Below are positions 1 through 8,519 of a DNA stretch of 38,572 nt, one piece after another. A program made the position numbers and the translations under genes. Source of the stretch: JAENVU01 sp964544295 (GTDB taxonomy: Bacteria > Actinomycetota > Acidimicrobiia > IMCC26256 > JAENVU01); contig CAZJBJ010000017.1 in the NCBI GenBank assembly GCA_964544295.1, positions 1 through 38,572 of the forward strand. Direction: 5' to 3'. The notes below the pieces were generated by a model. That model made no database searches and had not been told where the DNA came from. It saw only the letters and a program-made list of their open reading frames with translations. Positions within the stretch are counted from its first letter, which is position 1; each line of letters starts with the position of its first letter.

Positions 1-429
1 GTGCTCGGGCTCCTCCTCGGCGTTGAGGTGGTAGAGGTTCCCGAAGAACTCGTCGAACCCGTGGTTCGTCGGCAGGAACTCGTCCTTGTGGCCGAGGTGG
101 TTCTTGCCGAACTGACCGGTCGTGTAGCCCTGCTCCTTCAGCGCGGTCGCGATCGTCGGGTCCTTGTCCCGCAGGCCGATGTCCGCTCCCGGCATGCCGA
201 CCTTGGTGAGACCGGTCCGGTACGGGTTCTGACCACAGATGAACGCCGCCCGCCCGGCAGTGCAGCTCTGTTCGCCGTAGTAGTCGGTGAAGCGGATCCC
301 CTCAGCTGCGATGCGATCGATGTTGGGGGTGCGATACCCCATCAGCCCGTCGCTGTAACAGCTCAGGTTCGAGATCCCGATGTCGTCTCCCCAGATGACG
401 AGAATGTTGGGCTGCTTGGACGCGGTCAT
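1..429 (-). CDS. Arylsulfatase family protein (N-terminal part, cut by window edge)
   Basis: This is the first 143 codons of a sulfatase; the rest lies left of the window. Sulfatases hydrolyse sulfate esters using a formylglycine made from a Cys or Ser. The ATG at 429 is preceded by AGAAGGAA at a good ribosome-binding distance. Residues 8-16 (NILVIWGDD) carry the metal-binding Asp pair typical of the alkaline-phosphatase superfamily, and SCTAGRAAF at 55-63 is the sulfatase signature, with Cys56 as the residue to be converted. The core is C-T-A-G-R rather than the classic C-x-P-S-R, a known variant. TPNIDRIAAEG and GKNHLGHKDEFLPTNHGFDEF further support the family. The substrate cannot be told. 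A SulP anion transporter is encoded just upstream on the same strand, so sulfate release and sulfate movement could be linked, but this is inference. Confidence 0.93.
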   Translation of the reverse strand, partial: MTASKQPNILVIWGDDIGISNLSCYSDGLMGYRTPNIDRIAAEGIRFTDYYGEQSCTAGRAAFICGQNPYRTGLTKVGMPGADIGLRDKDPTIATALKEQGYTTGQFGKNHLGHKDEFLPTNHGFDEFFGNLYHLNAEEEPEH

Positions 430-503
430 CTGGTCGTTCCTTCTGTCGAGACGAGTTTCGGGAGGGCCGGCGCCGGAGACTACCGAAGGGGCGCGGCCCG
501 CGG

Positions 504-2210
504 TCAACGCCCTATTGCGGTGAGCGCAGTCGGGATGTCCGCGACGATGTGTTCCTCGCCGATGGCTGCGACGAGTCCCGCTCGCTCGGCATCGTCACGG
601 AGGTCTCGGTGGAGCCGGGTCACGTACAGCATGCACCCGGCGGCGCGAAGCCACTCCGCCAGTTTCACCAACATGTCGGCACTCGTGAGATCCAGCCGGT
701 ACTGGGACTCCGGATGGAAGATCACCGTGTCCACCGCCGGCTGCGCGGCGCGCACCAGCGCGCGGACGCCGTCGCGAAATGTCGTCGCGTTGGCGTAGAA
801 CAACGGGGCGTCGAGTCGCACGATCAGGACGCCGGGCACGGTCCGCGCCGCCGGATTCCGCGCGACGTCGACGAACTGCGACGGGGCATCCGCGTCGCGA
901 CCGAGGACGGCGATGTGCGGCCGAGTTGCCCCGGCGATGAACACGATCAGCGATGCGGCCATCGCGATCAGGAGCCCGGCCAGGACGTCGAGCAGCAGCA
1001 CCCCTCCGAGCGCGAGCACCGCCAGACCGAACTCGGGTCGGGAGAACCGACGAACCGCGCGAAGTTCGCGCGCGGACATGTGATGGGAGACCGCGTGGAT
1101 GATCAGCGCGCCGAGCACCGCCTCCGGCAGTGTCGTGAACAGTGGGGTGAGGGCCACGAGGGTCACGAGCACCATGGCCCACGCCACCAGGCCCGACATC
1201 TGGGTCCGGGCGCCCGCGCCCTCGTTGACCGACGACGCCGACATCGACCCGGAAGCCACCATCCCGCCGAAGAGTCCCGATGCCACGTTGGCAAATCCGA
1301 AGGCCCGCAGTTCCCGGTTCGGGTCGATCTCGGTGTGGTCGCGGGCGGCGATGCCCTCGGCGATCCCGAGCGACTCACTGAAGCCGAGCAGCAGGATCGC
1401 GAAGGCGGTCGGGAGCAACGTGTAGAGGTCGGCGACGCGCACGCTCGGGACGTCGACCCGCGGGAGGCCGCTGGGGAGCGTACCCACCGTCTCGACCAGC
1501 CACCGTCCGTGCAGGTCGAGCGCGGCACTGACCGCAATGCCGGCGGCGAGCACGATCAGACCGGTCGGAAGTCGCGGCGTGACCTTCGGCAACGCGAAGA
1601 GTGCAACGAGCGCGACGCAGCTCACCAAGATCGTTGCGCCGTTCGCGTCGCCCAGATGCCGAACGATGTGCCACAGCTTCTCCGGCACGTTGCCATGGCC
1701 TTTCTCCACGCCGAAGAGCTTGTCGAGTTGCCCGACCGCCACGAAGATCGCGAGGCCCAGCACGAACCCCTCGGTCACCGGGCGTGAGAGGAACTGGGTG
1801 ATGAACCCGAGCCGGGCGAATCCGGCGACGAGAAACGCAGCACCGACCGCGAGGACGAGCACACCCGCGAGCGCCAACGCCGTGGTCGCGTCCGGTGGAC
1901 GCAGGGCCGCGACCGTCGCACCGACGGTCACCGCCGTCGCCGACGTCGCCGACGTCACCAGTTGGCGGGAGGTTCCGAGCAGCGCGTAGACCAAGAGACC
2001 GGCGACCAGCGTGTACAGGCCGGCTTGGGGCGGGAGTCCCGCCAGGCTCGAGTACGCGATGGCTTCGGGGACGACGAGCCCCCACAACGTGAACCCGGCG
2101 ACGGCGTCGACGAAGATCCGAGACCACGAGTAGGCGCGGAGCCAGCCCGGGATGACGCCCGTGAAACGCGCCGACGATCCGCCGGGCTGAGATGGGGCGG
2201 CATCGGGCAT
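504..2210 (-). CDS. SulP-family anion transporter with C-terminal STAS domain
   Basis: A 568-residue inner-membrane protein with the usual SulP length and order: a polytopic transport domain (about residues 25-430) followed by a cytoplasmic STAS domain (about 445-560). Recognisable SulP pieces are the N-terminal GLVVPEAIAYSSLAGLPPQ, the central GSMSASSVNEGAGARTQMSG and the STAS stretch VLIVRLDAPLFYANATTFRD. SulP proteins move sulfate, bicarbonate or dicarboxylates; the substrate is not clear here. The ATG at 2210 follows TATCGT by 6 nt, which suggests a leaderless transcript. It lies 74 bp upstream of the sulfatase on the same strand and is divergent from the GAP-like gene. Sulfate is therefore a reasonable, but unproven, substrate. 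Confidence 0.93.
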   Translation of the reverse strand: MPDAAPSQPGGSSARFTGVIPGWLRAYSWSRIFVDAVAGFTLWGLVVPEAIAYSSLAGLPPQAGLYTLVAGLLVYALLGTSRQLVTSATSATAVTVGATVAALRPPDATTALALAGVLVLAVGAAFLVAGFARLGFITQFLSRPVTEGFVLGLAIFVAVGQLDKLFGVEKGHGNVPEKLWHIVRHLGDANGATILVSCVALVALFALPKVTPRLPTGLIVLAAGIAVSAALDLHGRWLVETVGTLPSGLPRVDVPSVRVADLYTLLPTAFAILLLGFSESLGIAEGIAARDHTEIDPNRELRAFGFANVASGLFGGMVASGSMSASSVNEGAGARTQMSGLVAWAMVLVTLVALTPLFTTLPEAVLGALIIHAVSHHMSARELRAVRRFSRPEFGLAVLALGGVLLLDVLAGLLIAMAASLIVFIAGATRPHIAVLGRDADAPSQFVDVARNPAARTVPGVLIVRLDAPLFYANATTFRDGVRALVRAAQPAVDTVIFHPESQYRLDLTSADMLVKLAEWLRAAGCMLYVTRLHRDLRDDAERAGLVAAIGEEHIVADIPTALTAIGR

Positions 2211-2216
2211 CGCCCG

Positions 2217-2222
2217 ACGATA
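2217..2222 (-). promoter_or_regulatory. Candidate -10 element for the SulP gene
   Basis: The minus strand reads TATCGT, then 6 nt, then the ATG at 2210. This spacing would put the transcript start at or next to the start codon (leaderless). No clear -35 box is visible. Confidence 0.45.
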
Positions 2223-2257
2223 CCGACGCGATCACGTTCCGGTCGGGTACCGCCTGG

Positions 2258-2263
2258 CAGAAT
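2258..2263 (+). promoter_or_regulatory. Candidate -10 element for the GAP-like gene
   Basis: CAGAAT ends 6 nt before the GTG at 2270, matching the leaderless pattern seen at other operon-first genes here. It supports choosing the GTG over an ATG 78 nt upstream, which would give a hydrophilic extension. Confidence 0.4.
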
Positions 2264-2269
2264 CGCCCG

Positions 2270-2923
2270 GTGGGGAACCTGGTCCAGACGCTGGTGATCA
2301 GCGGGATCATCAGCGGCACCCAACCCCTGACCCTCATGGCCTTGCTGTTGACCATGGCCGGACCGCGGCCGCGGCGCACCGGCTCGGCCTTCATCGCCGG
2401 CGGCTTCACCGTGCAGGCCGGGTTGCTCGTGGTCGCGAGCGCCGTCATCGGTGGCACGACCTCCCCGGCATCGGATCTCGGCCATGCGTTCGCCGGCGTC
2501 CGCATCGGCCTCGGCGTTGTGCTCATCGTGGTCGGCGCCCTGCTCCGGCGACCGCCCGGCAAGCCCATTCCCGAGATCCCGAACGCGCTGAAGCGGATCC
2601 AGGACCTCAGCCCCCGTCAGGCGTTCGTCGCCGGGATCGCCATCGCGGACTGGCAGGGGCCGATCATCGCGTCCCTCGCGCTCGCCGCGACCGACGTCAC
2701 CTTCACCGGACGACTCGCGGCCCTCGGCTTCTTCGCCTGCTTCGGAACCGGAATTCCCGTCGGGATCATGATGTGGACCACCCGGTCGGCCCGGGCCCAC
2801 GAGCGGGTGAGCCGCATGACGGCGTGGGTGATGCGCAACCGCCGGGTCCTGGCGGCCTGGATCCTCAGCGTCGCCGGACTGTTGCTCATCGGCAACGGCG
2901 CGTTCTTGCTGCTCACCACCTGA
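2270..2923 (+). CDS. GAP/Sap-like (LysE-type) integral membrane protein
   Basis: A 217-residue membrane protein with about six hydrophobic segments (near 6-27, 36-60, 68-90, 115-140, 143-165 and 190-214) and a basic loop after helix 2-3. The pattern resembles the actinobacterial GAP family (sulfolipid-1-addressing protein Sap and relatives), which is related in topology to LysE exporters; in mycobacteria some members help move glycolipids to the cell surface. I chose GTG 2270 because the hydrophobic N-terminus begins there, the upstream extension is unlike the family, and a -10-like CAGAAT lies 6 nt before it. The gene stands alone, divergent from the SulP gene and convergent with the channel gene. 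Function in this organism is unknown. Confidence 0.7.
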   Translation: MGNLVQTLVISGIISGTQPLTLMALLLTMAGPRPRRTGSAFIAGGFTVQAGLLVVASAVIGGTTSPASDLGHAFAGVRIGLGVVLIVVGALLRRPPGKPIPEIPNALKRIQDLSPRQAFVAGIAIADWQGPIIASLALAATDVTFTGRLAALGFFACFGTGIPVGIMMWTTRSARAHERVSRMTAWVMRNRRVLAAWILSVAGLLLIGNGAFLLLTT

Positions 2924-2968
2924 CCGAGGACGTGCCGACGGCCTGACCGTGGCACTGATCGGTGAGTG

Positions 2969-3673
2969 TCAGTCGTCCTCGTCCGCTTGCAGTTTCTCGG
3001 CGGCACCACCGCGGGGCACGCGGGTCCGGCCGATGTTGGCGACCAGCAATGCCACCACACTCACGAGGTAGATCTGGCCCATCAGCGCCTCGGACACCGC
3101 CAACATCTTGCCCAGGCTGGAGCGCGGACTGAGGTCGCCGTAGCCGAGCGTCGTGATGGTCACGAAGCTGAAGTAGACGTAGTTCGCCGGCGCGCGCGTC
3201 GGTCCCTGAACGAAGAAGGGATCTGCGACCAGATCGATGATCCCGAAGACGTAGGCGAAGAACAGCCCCGCGAGCAGGTAGATGCACACCGAGGCGGCGA
3301 CGGTGTCGAGATCGATGCGGAGATGGTTCCGCACCCGGCGCACGATCACGACCGGGCCCACGAGCGCGAGGGCTGCACCCACGAGCCCCGGACCGATCGA
3401 CTGCCGGTCGAACACCACCGACACGCCGGTCCCGACCGCAACGACCGCCATCGCGACCACGCCGACGACGAAGGTCCGGCGGCACACGCCCGACGCCCGC
3501 AGGATCACTGCGAGTGTCGCGCTCTGGACCAGGACCACGACGACCTTCCCGATCCGGTGATCACCACCGATCGCGTAGCCGATGATCGTGATCACGATCA
3601 TCGCGGCCGCCAGCACGTAGCCGTCCTCGAGGCGCTCCCAGCGCGTCGTCGGCTCGTCGGTCACGGCGGGCAT
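2969..3673 (-). CDS. Potassium-channel-like protein (two-pore-helix Ion_trans_2 type)
   Basis: A 234-residue membrane protein with several N-terminal hydrophobic segments (about 20-36, 43-60, 67-87, 94-112), then a channel core: an outer helix (127-148), a pore loop holding TTLGYGD at 174-180, and an inner helix (195-215). TxGYGD is the K+ selectivity filter, so K+ conduction is the natural prediction. The short C-terminal tail has no RCK domain, so ligand gating is not evident. Start ATG 3673 has GGAGGT 11 nt upstream; longer in-frame starts would add an arginine-rich, non-membrane stretch overlapping the divergent gene. It is convergent with the GAP-like gene. Confidence 0.88.
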   Translation of the reverse strand: MPAVTDEPTTRWERLEDGYVLAAAMIVITIIGYAIGGDHRIGKVVVVLVQSATLAVILRASGVCRRTFVVGVVAMAVVAVGTGVSVVFDRQSIGPGLVGAALALVGPVVIVRRVRNHLRIDLDTVAASVCIYLLAGLFFAYVFGIIDLVADPFFVQGPTRAPANYVYFSFVTITTLGYGDLSPRSSLGKMLAVSEALMGQIYLVSVVALLVANIGRTRVPRGGAAEKLQADEDD

Positions 3674-3744
3674 GGTAGGACACGACCTCCGGTGGCTCGC
3701 GGTCCACCGCGCGACGACCTGGCCACGGCCGACCCGCCGCCTGC

Positions 3745-3750
3745 AAGAAT
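3745..3750 (+). promoter_or_regulatory. Candidate -10 element for the repeat-protein operon
   Basis: AAGAAT ends 8 nt before the ATG at 3759, in the 85-bp divergent gap. It has the A2 and T6 of a TANNNT box but not T1, so it is weaker than the others. Confidence 0.3.
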
Positions 3751-3758
3751 CCCACCCG

Positions 3759-4604
3759 ATGCCCGACCTCACGACCCACAACGTTCGCGTGCGCACGGTG
3801 GCCACCCGTGAGCCCGGACCGGCCACGATCTCGGCCGCCACCCAGCGGGCTTCCGAACTCGGGGTGGGTGCCGTCAGCCTGTCGACCCGGGCGTTCGCCG
3901 ATCTGCTCGATCGCTACTGGCCCGGTGCGGCACCCCCCAATCGGGCGAATCCCTCCATCGCCCGTCGCCTCGCTCGAGCCGCGACCGGCATGGCGTTGGC
4001 GACCGAAGAGCGGGTGATCGCGGCGACGACCGCGCTGGAGTTGGGCGCGCAGCGGGCGCTCGACACGGGGAGACAGATCCCGGTGGTGCGCGACGTGCTC
4101 GTCGGCATCGATGCGTCCCTGGACCGGTGGGCCGAGCGTGCGGACGTCGAGACCGCTCGCTCCGAGCAGGCGGTTGCCGCGTTCGTGACCCAGGTGATCC
4201 CCGCCGTCGTCAACAGCGTCATGGAACGCCTCGACATCAACGGGATCCTCGACCAGGTCGACGTCGATCGCCTGCTCGACCAGGTCGACATCGACGGACT
4301 CCTGGAACGCATCGACATCGACCGGCTGATGAGCCGGGTCGACGTCGAAGCCCTGCTGCAGCGGGTCGAACTCGGCCCGATCGTCACCGATGTGCTCGAC
4401 GAAGTCGACATCGGGGGCATCGTGCGGGAGTCGACCGGGTCGATCACCGGCGATGCCGTGGACAGTGCCCGCCTCACCGCGATGCGGCTCGACGGATTCG
4501 TCGGGCGGGTCGCCGACCGTCTGCTCCTGCGCGGCGGTGCGGATCGGAACTCGACCCCGAGCCGGTCGGTACCGGACGCTCCGACCCCCGAGGTGGAGAC
4601 GTGA
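3759..4604 (+). CDS. Protein with tandem 9-residue Asp/Leu repeats, linked to RDD protein
   Basis: A 281-residue protein without a signal peptide or clear membrane segment. Residues 1-155 are Ala/Arg-rich and probably helical, with an amphipathic segment around 138-155. Residues 159-222 consist of short repeats such as DVDRLLDQV, DIDGLLERI, DIDRLMSRV and DVEALLQRV, four in strict 9-residue register and flanked by degenerate units. Such D-[VI]-D-x-[LI]-[LM] repeats occur next to or within RDD-family proteins in actinobacteria; the exact job is unknown to me. The C-terminal 25 residues look disordered. Start ATG 3759 was chosen because it follows a -10-like AAGAAT and an upstream ATG would overlap the divergent channel gene. 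Its TGA overlaps the GTG of the RDD gene by 4 nt, so the two are likely co-translated. Confidence 0.75.
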   Translation: MPDLTTHNVRVRTVATREPGPATISAATQRASELGVGAVSLSTRAFADLLDRYWPGAAPPNRANPSIARRLARAATGMALATEERVIAATTALELGAQRALDTGRQIPVVRDVLVGIDASLDRWAERADVETARSEQAVAAFVTQVIPAVVNSVMERLDINGILDQVDVDRLLDQVDIDGLLERIDIDRLMSRVDVEALLQRVELGPIVTDVLDEVDIGGIVRESTGSITGDAVDSARLTAMRLDGFVGRVADRLLLRGGADRNSTPSRSVPDAPTPEVET

Positions 4605-5140
4605 GCGCCCGCACGATCCGCAACGACACCGCGGCGGCACTTCAGGGCGGGCGGGCCGGCTTCGTCTCCCGGGTGATCGCCAACGCCCTCGACCTGCTCG
4701 TGGCCCAGGTCATCTTCATCGCGATCCTCGTCGGCGTCGGGACGGTGCGGTTCCTCGTGACCCGCCGAAACTTCCAGATCGCCGCCCCCGATCTCTGGGT
4801 GACCGTCGTGGCGCAATGGTCCATCGTGGTGATCTACCTCACGACCACGTGGAGCAGCACCGGACGCTCGGTCGGCAAGAGCATCCTCGGTCTGCGGGTC
4901 GTCGACCGCGCCGGCGACGCGGTGGCGGTGTCGCGGGCGTTCCTGCGGGCGGTGTTCTGTGCGACCTTCTATCCGACCCTGCTCTGGATCTTCGTCAGTC
5001 GCCGCAACGCGGCACTCCACGACGTGATCTTCGGGACCCAGGTCCGGTACGACTGGAGCACGACGCACTTGGCCGCACCGTCGGCCACCGCCGACCGGCC
5101 AACGAGCGAGCATCGACAGGACACCCGTGCAACCTCGTGA
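4601..5140 (+). CDS. RDD-family membrane protein
   Basis: A 179-residue RDD-domain protein. The domain spans about residues 17-150: the N-terminal Arg/Asp element (R24 and D31 in RVIANALDLLV) with helix 1, a second helix around 64-82, the conserved STGRSVGKSILGLRVVD (86-102), and a last hydrophobic segment (118-133) followed by the conserved Asp in ALHDVIFGTQV. RDD proteins are poorly understood; some act as ion exchangers or accessory membrane proteins. The GTG start at 4601 overlaps the stop of the repeat protein (GTGA), which indicates translational coupling, and its end overlaps the DUF2252 gene by 14 nt. The three genes are probably one unit. Confidence 0.88.
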   Translation: MSARTIRNDTAAALQGGRAGFVSRVIANALDLLVAQVIFIAILVGVGTVRFLVTRRNFQIAAPDLWVTVVAQWSIVVIYLTTTWSSTGRSVGKSILGLRVVDRAGDAVAVSRAFLRAVFCATFYPTLLWIFVSRRNAALHDVIFGTQVRYDWSTTHLAAPSATADRPTSEHRQDTRATS

Positions 5141-6512
5141 TCCCCGGCCGATCGGTCAGCGCACCGCCACGGGGCGCCAACTCCGCGATCAGGTGCCGCG
5201 GTCAGCTCATGCGACCTGGGCTGCAAGCCCCGATCGACCGGATCCGATCGACATCCTGGAGACATCGACGACGGACCGGCTTCCCGAGCTGGTGCCGATC
5301 CGCCACGATCGAATGAAGGCCAGTGCCTTCACGTTCTTCCGCGGTACGGCGGAACTGATGGCCGCAGACCTCGCCACCACGCCGACCACGGGCCTGCACG
5401 CCCAACTCTGCGGCGACTGCCATCTGTCGAACTTCGGGCTCTACGCCAGCCCCGAGCGAGAACTCGTCTTCGACATCAACGATTTCGACGAGACGATCCG
5501 AGGACCGTGGGAGTGGGATCTCAAGCGACTCGCGACGAGCATCGAGATCGCGGGTCGAGATCTCGTCATGAAACCGGCGGCTCGGCGCCTGGCCGTCGCC
5601 CGGGCCCTGGCCGAGTACCGAGAGCGGTTGTGGACCTATGCCGCGATGAGCCCGCTCGACATCCGCTACGACCACCGCAGTATGCGCGAGCTGATCGACT
5701 CGGCCCCGGACCGAGCGGCGCGTCGAGCGCGGGAGGCCATCGCCACCTCTGCCCGCCGCCGGGACACCGAGCACCTCTTCCCACGCTTGATCGAACGCGC
5801 CGGGGGCGTCCTGCGCATCACCGACGATCCACCGGTCGTCTTCCACCCTGAGCAGCAGGACTGGCGAGCGACGGTCGACGACTTCCTCACGACCTATCGG
5901 GATTCGCTCGCGCCGGAAGTGCGTTCGGTATTCGATCGATACCGGTTCGTCGACGCGGCCGCGAAAGTCAGTGGCATCGGAAGCGTCGGGACCAGGTGCT
6001 TCATCGCCTTGTTCCTCTCTGACGACGATCACCCGCTCATCCTCCAGGCCAAGGAAGCCGGGCCCTCGGCGCTGGCAGCCTTCGTCGACACCTCCGGACC
6101 GACCCACCAGGGCGAACGGGTCGTCGTCGGCCAACGCATCGTGCAGTCGGCGAGCGACCTGATGCTCGGATGGGGACGTTCACAGGCCGGGCGCGACTTC
6201 TACGTGCGTCAGTTGCGCGACATGAAGTACTCCGCGGACATCTCCACGTTGACCCCGAAACAACTGGCAACGTACGCGAGTTACTGCGGCTGGGTTCTCG
6301 CCCGCGCCCACGCGGTCTCAGGTGATGCGGCCACGATCGCCGGCTACCTCGGCCGGGGCACCCGGTTCGATGACGCCGTGATCGACTTCGCGCGCACGTA
6401 TGCCGATCAGAACGAGACTGACTACGCGCGGTTCCTCGAAGCGCTCGCCACGGGCCGCCTCTCGGCAACGCCGGAGCGCGCACCCGACGCCGCGGCAGGT
6501 CAGACCGGGTAA
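5127..6512 (+). CDS. DUF2252 family protein (kinase-like fold suspected)
   Basis: A 461-residue DUF2252 protein of typical length. Signature stretches are FTFFRGTAELM (68-78), LCGDCHLSNFG (94-104), FDINDFDET (115-123) and WEWDLKRLATSI (128-139). The GDCHLSNFG and DFDE pair resemble the catalytic HxDxxxxN and metal-binding Asp motifs of aminoglycoside phosphotransferase-like kinases; reading it as a phosphotransferase is inference, as the family has no settled function that I know of. The GTG at 5127 overlaps the preceding RDD gene by 14 nt. The final TAA also forms part of the -10-like box of the next gene. Confidence 0.85.
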   Translation: MQPRDPRPIGQRTATGRQLRDQVPRSAHATWAASPDRPDPIDILETSTTDRLPELVPIRHDRMKASAFTFFRGTAELMAADLATTPTTGLHAQLCGDCHLSNFGLYASPERELVFDINDFDETIRGPWEWDLKRLATSIEIAGRDLVMKPAARRLAVARALAEYRERLWTYAAMSPLDIRYDHRSMRELIDSAPDRAARRAREAIATSARRRDTEHLFPRLIERAGGVLRITDDPPVVFHPEQQDWRATVDDFLTTYRDSLAPEVRSVFDRYRFVDAAAKVSGIGSVGTRCFIALFLSDDDHPLILQAKEAGPSALAAFVDTSGPTHQGERVVVGQRIVQSASDLMLGWGRSQAGRDFYVRQLRDMKYSADISTLTPKQLATYASYCGWVLARAHAVSGDAATIAGYLGRGTRFDDAVIDFARTYADQNETDYARFLEALATGRLSATPERAPDAAAGQTG

Positions 6513-6515
6513 CTT
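6510..6515 (+). promoter_or_regulatory. Candidate -10 element for the aldolase operon
   Basis: TAACTT ends 6 nt before the ATG at 6522. Its first three bases are the TAA stop codon of the DUF2252 gene, so a promoter is embedded in the end of the previous gene. Confidence 0.5.
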
Positions 6516-6521
6516 CCGCGG

Positions 6522-7256
6522 ATGACCTGGCCGCGCGCATTCCCCGAGATCGGGGTCGAGCTCGACGACCGGCAACGGTTCGCGATCGCGCACCGGATCC
6601 TCGCCGACGAGGGCTGGCAGGAGAACCTCTCGGGCCACATCACCTGGGACCGTGGCGACGCAACGTGTTGGTGCACACCCTGGGGACGCTGGTGGGAGGA
6701 GACCCGGGCCGGCGACGTCATGACCGTCGACCTCGACGGTGGCGTGGTCGACGGCCCCTGGGACGTCACGCCGGCCGTCCATCTCCACACCGAACTCCAT
6801 CGGACTCGACCCGACGCCGTCGTCATCGTCCACGGCCATCCCCCGGCGGCCACCGCGTTGGCGTGCATGGGGGTGGACCCGGTGATCAGCCACCAGAACT
6901 CGGCGATCTTTGACGGGGAACTCGTCACGGTCAGCGAGTACGACGGCACGATCGAGGATCGGTCGTCGGGGGCTTCACTGGCAGCTCACATCGGCGGGTC
7001 GAGCGGCATCCTGCTGGCGAACCACGGCGCGATCGTCACCGCCCCGACGCTCGAGGAAGCGGTGTACAAGGCTGCGACCTACGAGCGCATGTGTCGCATC
7101 ACGCTCGCCGCACTGGGTGCCGGCCGCCCACTGCACGAGCTCCCGGACGACGGCCGGGCCGCGCTGAAGGCCGAACTCCGGGCCAACGCGCCGAGCGCCT
7201 ATTGGGCCGGCGCGGCGCGCGCCGTACTCCGCCGGTCCACCGACGTCCTGCAGTAG
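6522..7256 (+). CDS. Class II aldolase/adducin-family protein
   Basis: A 244-residue class II aldolase/adducin domain protein. Family members are Zn-dependent enzymes acting on sugar phosphates (fuculose- or rhamnulose-1-phosphate aldolase, ribulose-phosphate epimerase) or on other carbonyl compounds. Visible motifs are DEGWQENLSGHIT near the N-terminus, the metal-binding VIVHGHPPAATALA in the middle and LLANHGAIV near residue 165, so the His ligands appear intact. The typical active-site Asn-rich loop is altered to WDRGDATCWCTPWG. It heads a packed set with an amidohydrolase 12 nt downstream; co-transcription with non-sugar catabolic enzymes suggests a decarboxylase/aldolase role in organic-acid breakdown, but that is inference. 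Confidence 0.85.
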   Translation: MTWPRAFPEIGVELDDRQRFAIAHRILADEGWQENLSGHITWDRGDATCWCTPWGRWWEETRAGDVMTVDLDGGVVDGPWDVTPAVHLHTELHRTRPDAVVIVHGHPPAATALACMGVDPVISHQNSAIFDGELVTVSEYDGTIEDRSSGASLAAHIGGSSGILLANHGAIVTAPTLEEAVYKAATYERMCRITLAALGAGRPLHELPDDGRAALKAELRANAPSAYWAGAARAVLRRSTDVLQ

Positions 7257-7268
7257 AGAGGTTGCCCG

Positions 7269-8519
7269 ATGGGAATGTCACTCGAGGATCTCCAGGCCTC
7301 CGAGGCATTCGGCGGTGGGAAGGGACGTCGCCGCGAGGTGACGTTCCTCCCGGAGCCCGAGCCGCGTGAACGGTGGACCACGATCATCTCGGTCGACGAT
7401 CACGTGGTCGAGCCACCCGATGCGTTCGTCGACCGGTTCCCGGCGAAGCACCAGGACCTCGCACCGCGCATCGTCGAGACCGACGACGGCGGCGAAGCCT
7501 GGCTCTGGAACGGTGAGCTGCTCCCCAACGTCGGGTTCAACGCCGTCGCCGGACGGCCGACCGACGAGTACGGGTTCGAGCCGACCCGATTCGACGAGAT
7601 GCGACGCGGCGCGTGGGACGTGAACGCGCGCGTCGCCGACATGGACGTCAACGGCGTCTGGGGTTCGTTGTGCTTCCCGAGTTTCCTGCCCGGGTTCGTC
7701 GGCCAGCGTCTGACCACGTGGCCCGAGGACGAGGACCTCGCGTTCGCGGCAATGCGGGCGTACAACGACTGGCATCTCGACGCCTGGTGCGCAGCTGCGC
7801 CCGACCGCTTCATCCCGAACCAGATCACCTGGTTACGTGATCCGGTGATCGCCGCCGAGGAGATCCGGCGCAACGCCGCGCGCGGGTTCCGGGCCCTCAC
7901 GTTCTCCGAAGCCCCCGAGAAGTTGGGGCTGCCCTCGCTCCACACCGGGTATTGGGACCCGATGCTGGCGGCGTGTGAGGAGACCGAGACCGTCGTGTGC
8001 CTCCACGTCGGCTCCTCGGGCAGTTCACCGATGACCGCGCCGGATGCACCGCCCGAAACCGTCGCCGTGCTGTTCTTCGCGTACGGCATGTACGCCGCGG
8101 TCGACTGGCTCTACTCGAAGATCCCCGTGCGGTTCCCGAACCTCAAGATCGCGCTGTCGGAAGGAGGCATCGGCTGGGTGGCCGGCCTGATCGACCGGCT
8201 CGACCATTGTTTCGAGTACCAGCTCGGCTACCTGCCGACCTGGCGCGACGTCGACCTCTCGCCGAGCGAGGTGCTCAAGCGGAACTTCTGGTTCTGTGCG
8301 ATCGACGACACCTCCGGGTTCCTGACCCGCGACGTCATCGGCGTCGACCATCTCCTCGTCGAGTCCGACTATCCGCATGCCGACTCGACCTGGCCCGACA
8401 CCCAACCGCGTCTGCGGGAACAACTCCGCGGGGTTCCCGACGCCGACGTCGCGAAGATCTGCTGGCAGAACGCGGTGGACCTGTTCCGCATGCCGACCCC
8501 ACCGGGAGTGTCCCCATGA
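7269..8519 (+). CDS. Amidohydrolase-2 (ACMSD-type) metal-dependent hydrolase
   Basis: A 416-residue TIM-barrel protein of the amidohydrolase-2 family, which includes aminocarboxymuconate-semialdehyde decarboxylase and related decarboxylases and hydrolases. The N-terminal metal motif is present as ISVDDHVVEPPDAF (about 38-51), with His in place of the usual second position, the barrel His as CLHVGSSGSS, and the C-terminal Asp as LLVESDYPHADSTWPD. GAGAGG 9 nt before the ATG is a plausible ribosome-binding site. Its stop overlaps the ATG of the GH5 gene (ATGA). Close relatives are often annotated simply as amidohydrolases in aromatic or terpenoid catabolism; the substrate is unknown. A second member of the family is encoded at 16239-17447. 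Confidence 0.9.
   Translation: MGMSLEDLQASEAFGGGKGRRREVTFLPEPEPRERWTTIISVDDHVVEPPDAFVDRFPAKHQDLAPRIVETDDGGEAWLWNGELLPNVGFNAVAGRPTDEYGFEPTRFDEMRRGAWDVNARVADMDVNGVWGSLCFPSFLPGFVGQRLTTWPEDEDLAFAAMRAYNDWHLDAWCAAAPDRFIPNQITWLRDPVIAAEEIRRNAARGFRALTFSEAPEKLGLPSLHTGYWDPMLAACEETETVVCLHVGSSGSSPMTAPDAPPETVAVLFFAYGMYAAVDWLYSKIPVRFPNLKIALSEGGIGWVAGLIDRLDHCFEYQLGYLPTWRDVDLSPSEVLKRNFWFCAIDDTSGFLTRDVIGVDHLLVESDYPHADSTWPDTQPRLREQLRGVPDADVAKICWQNAVDLFRMPTPPGVSP

Noticed and set aside
2924..2968. Weak hairpin (GTGCC/GGCAC) between convergent genes as a terminator
   Set aside because: Only a 5-bp stem with a long loop and no T-run; too weak to call.
4230..4420. Possible short tandem DNA repeat or CRISPR-like array
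   Set aside because: The 27-nt period is imperfect at DNA level and follows the 9-residue protein repeat; no identical repeats with unique spacers.
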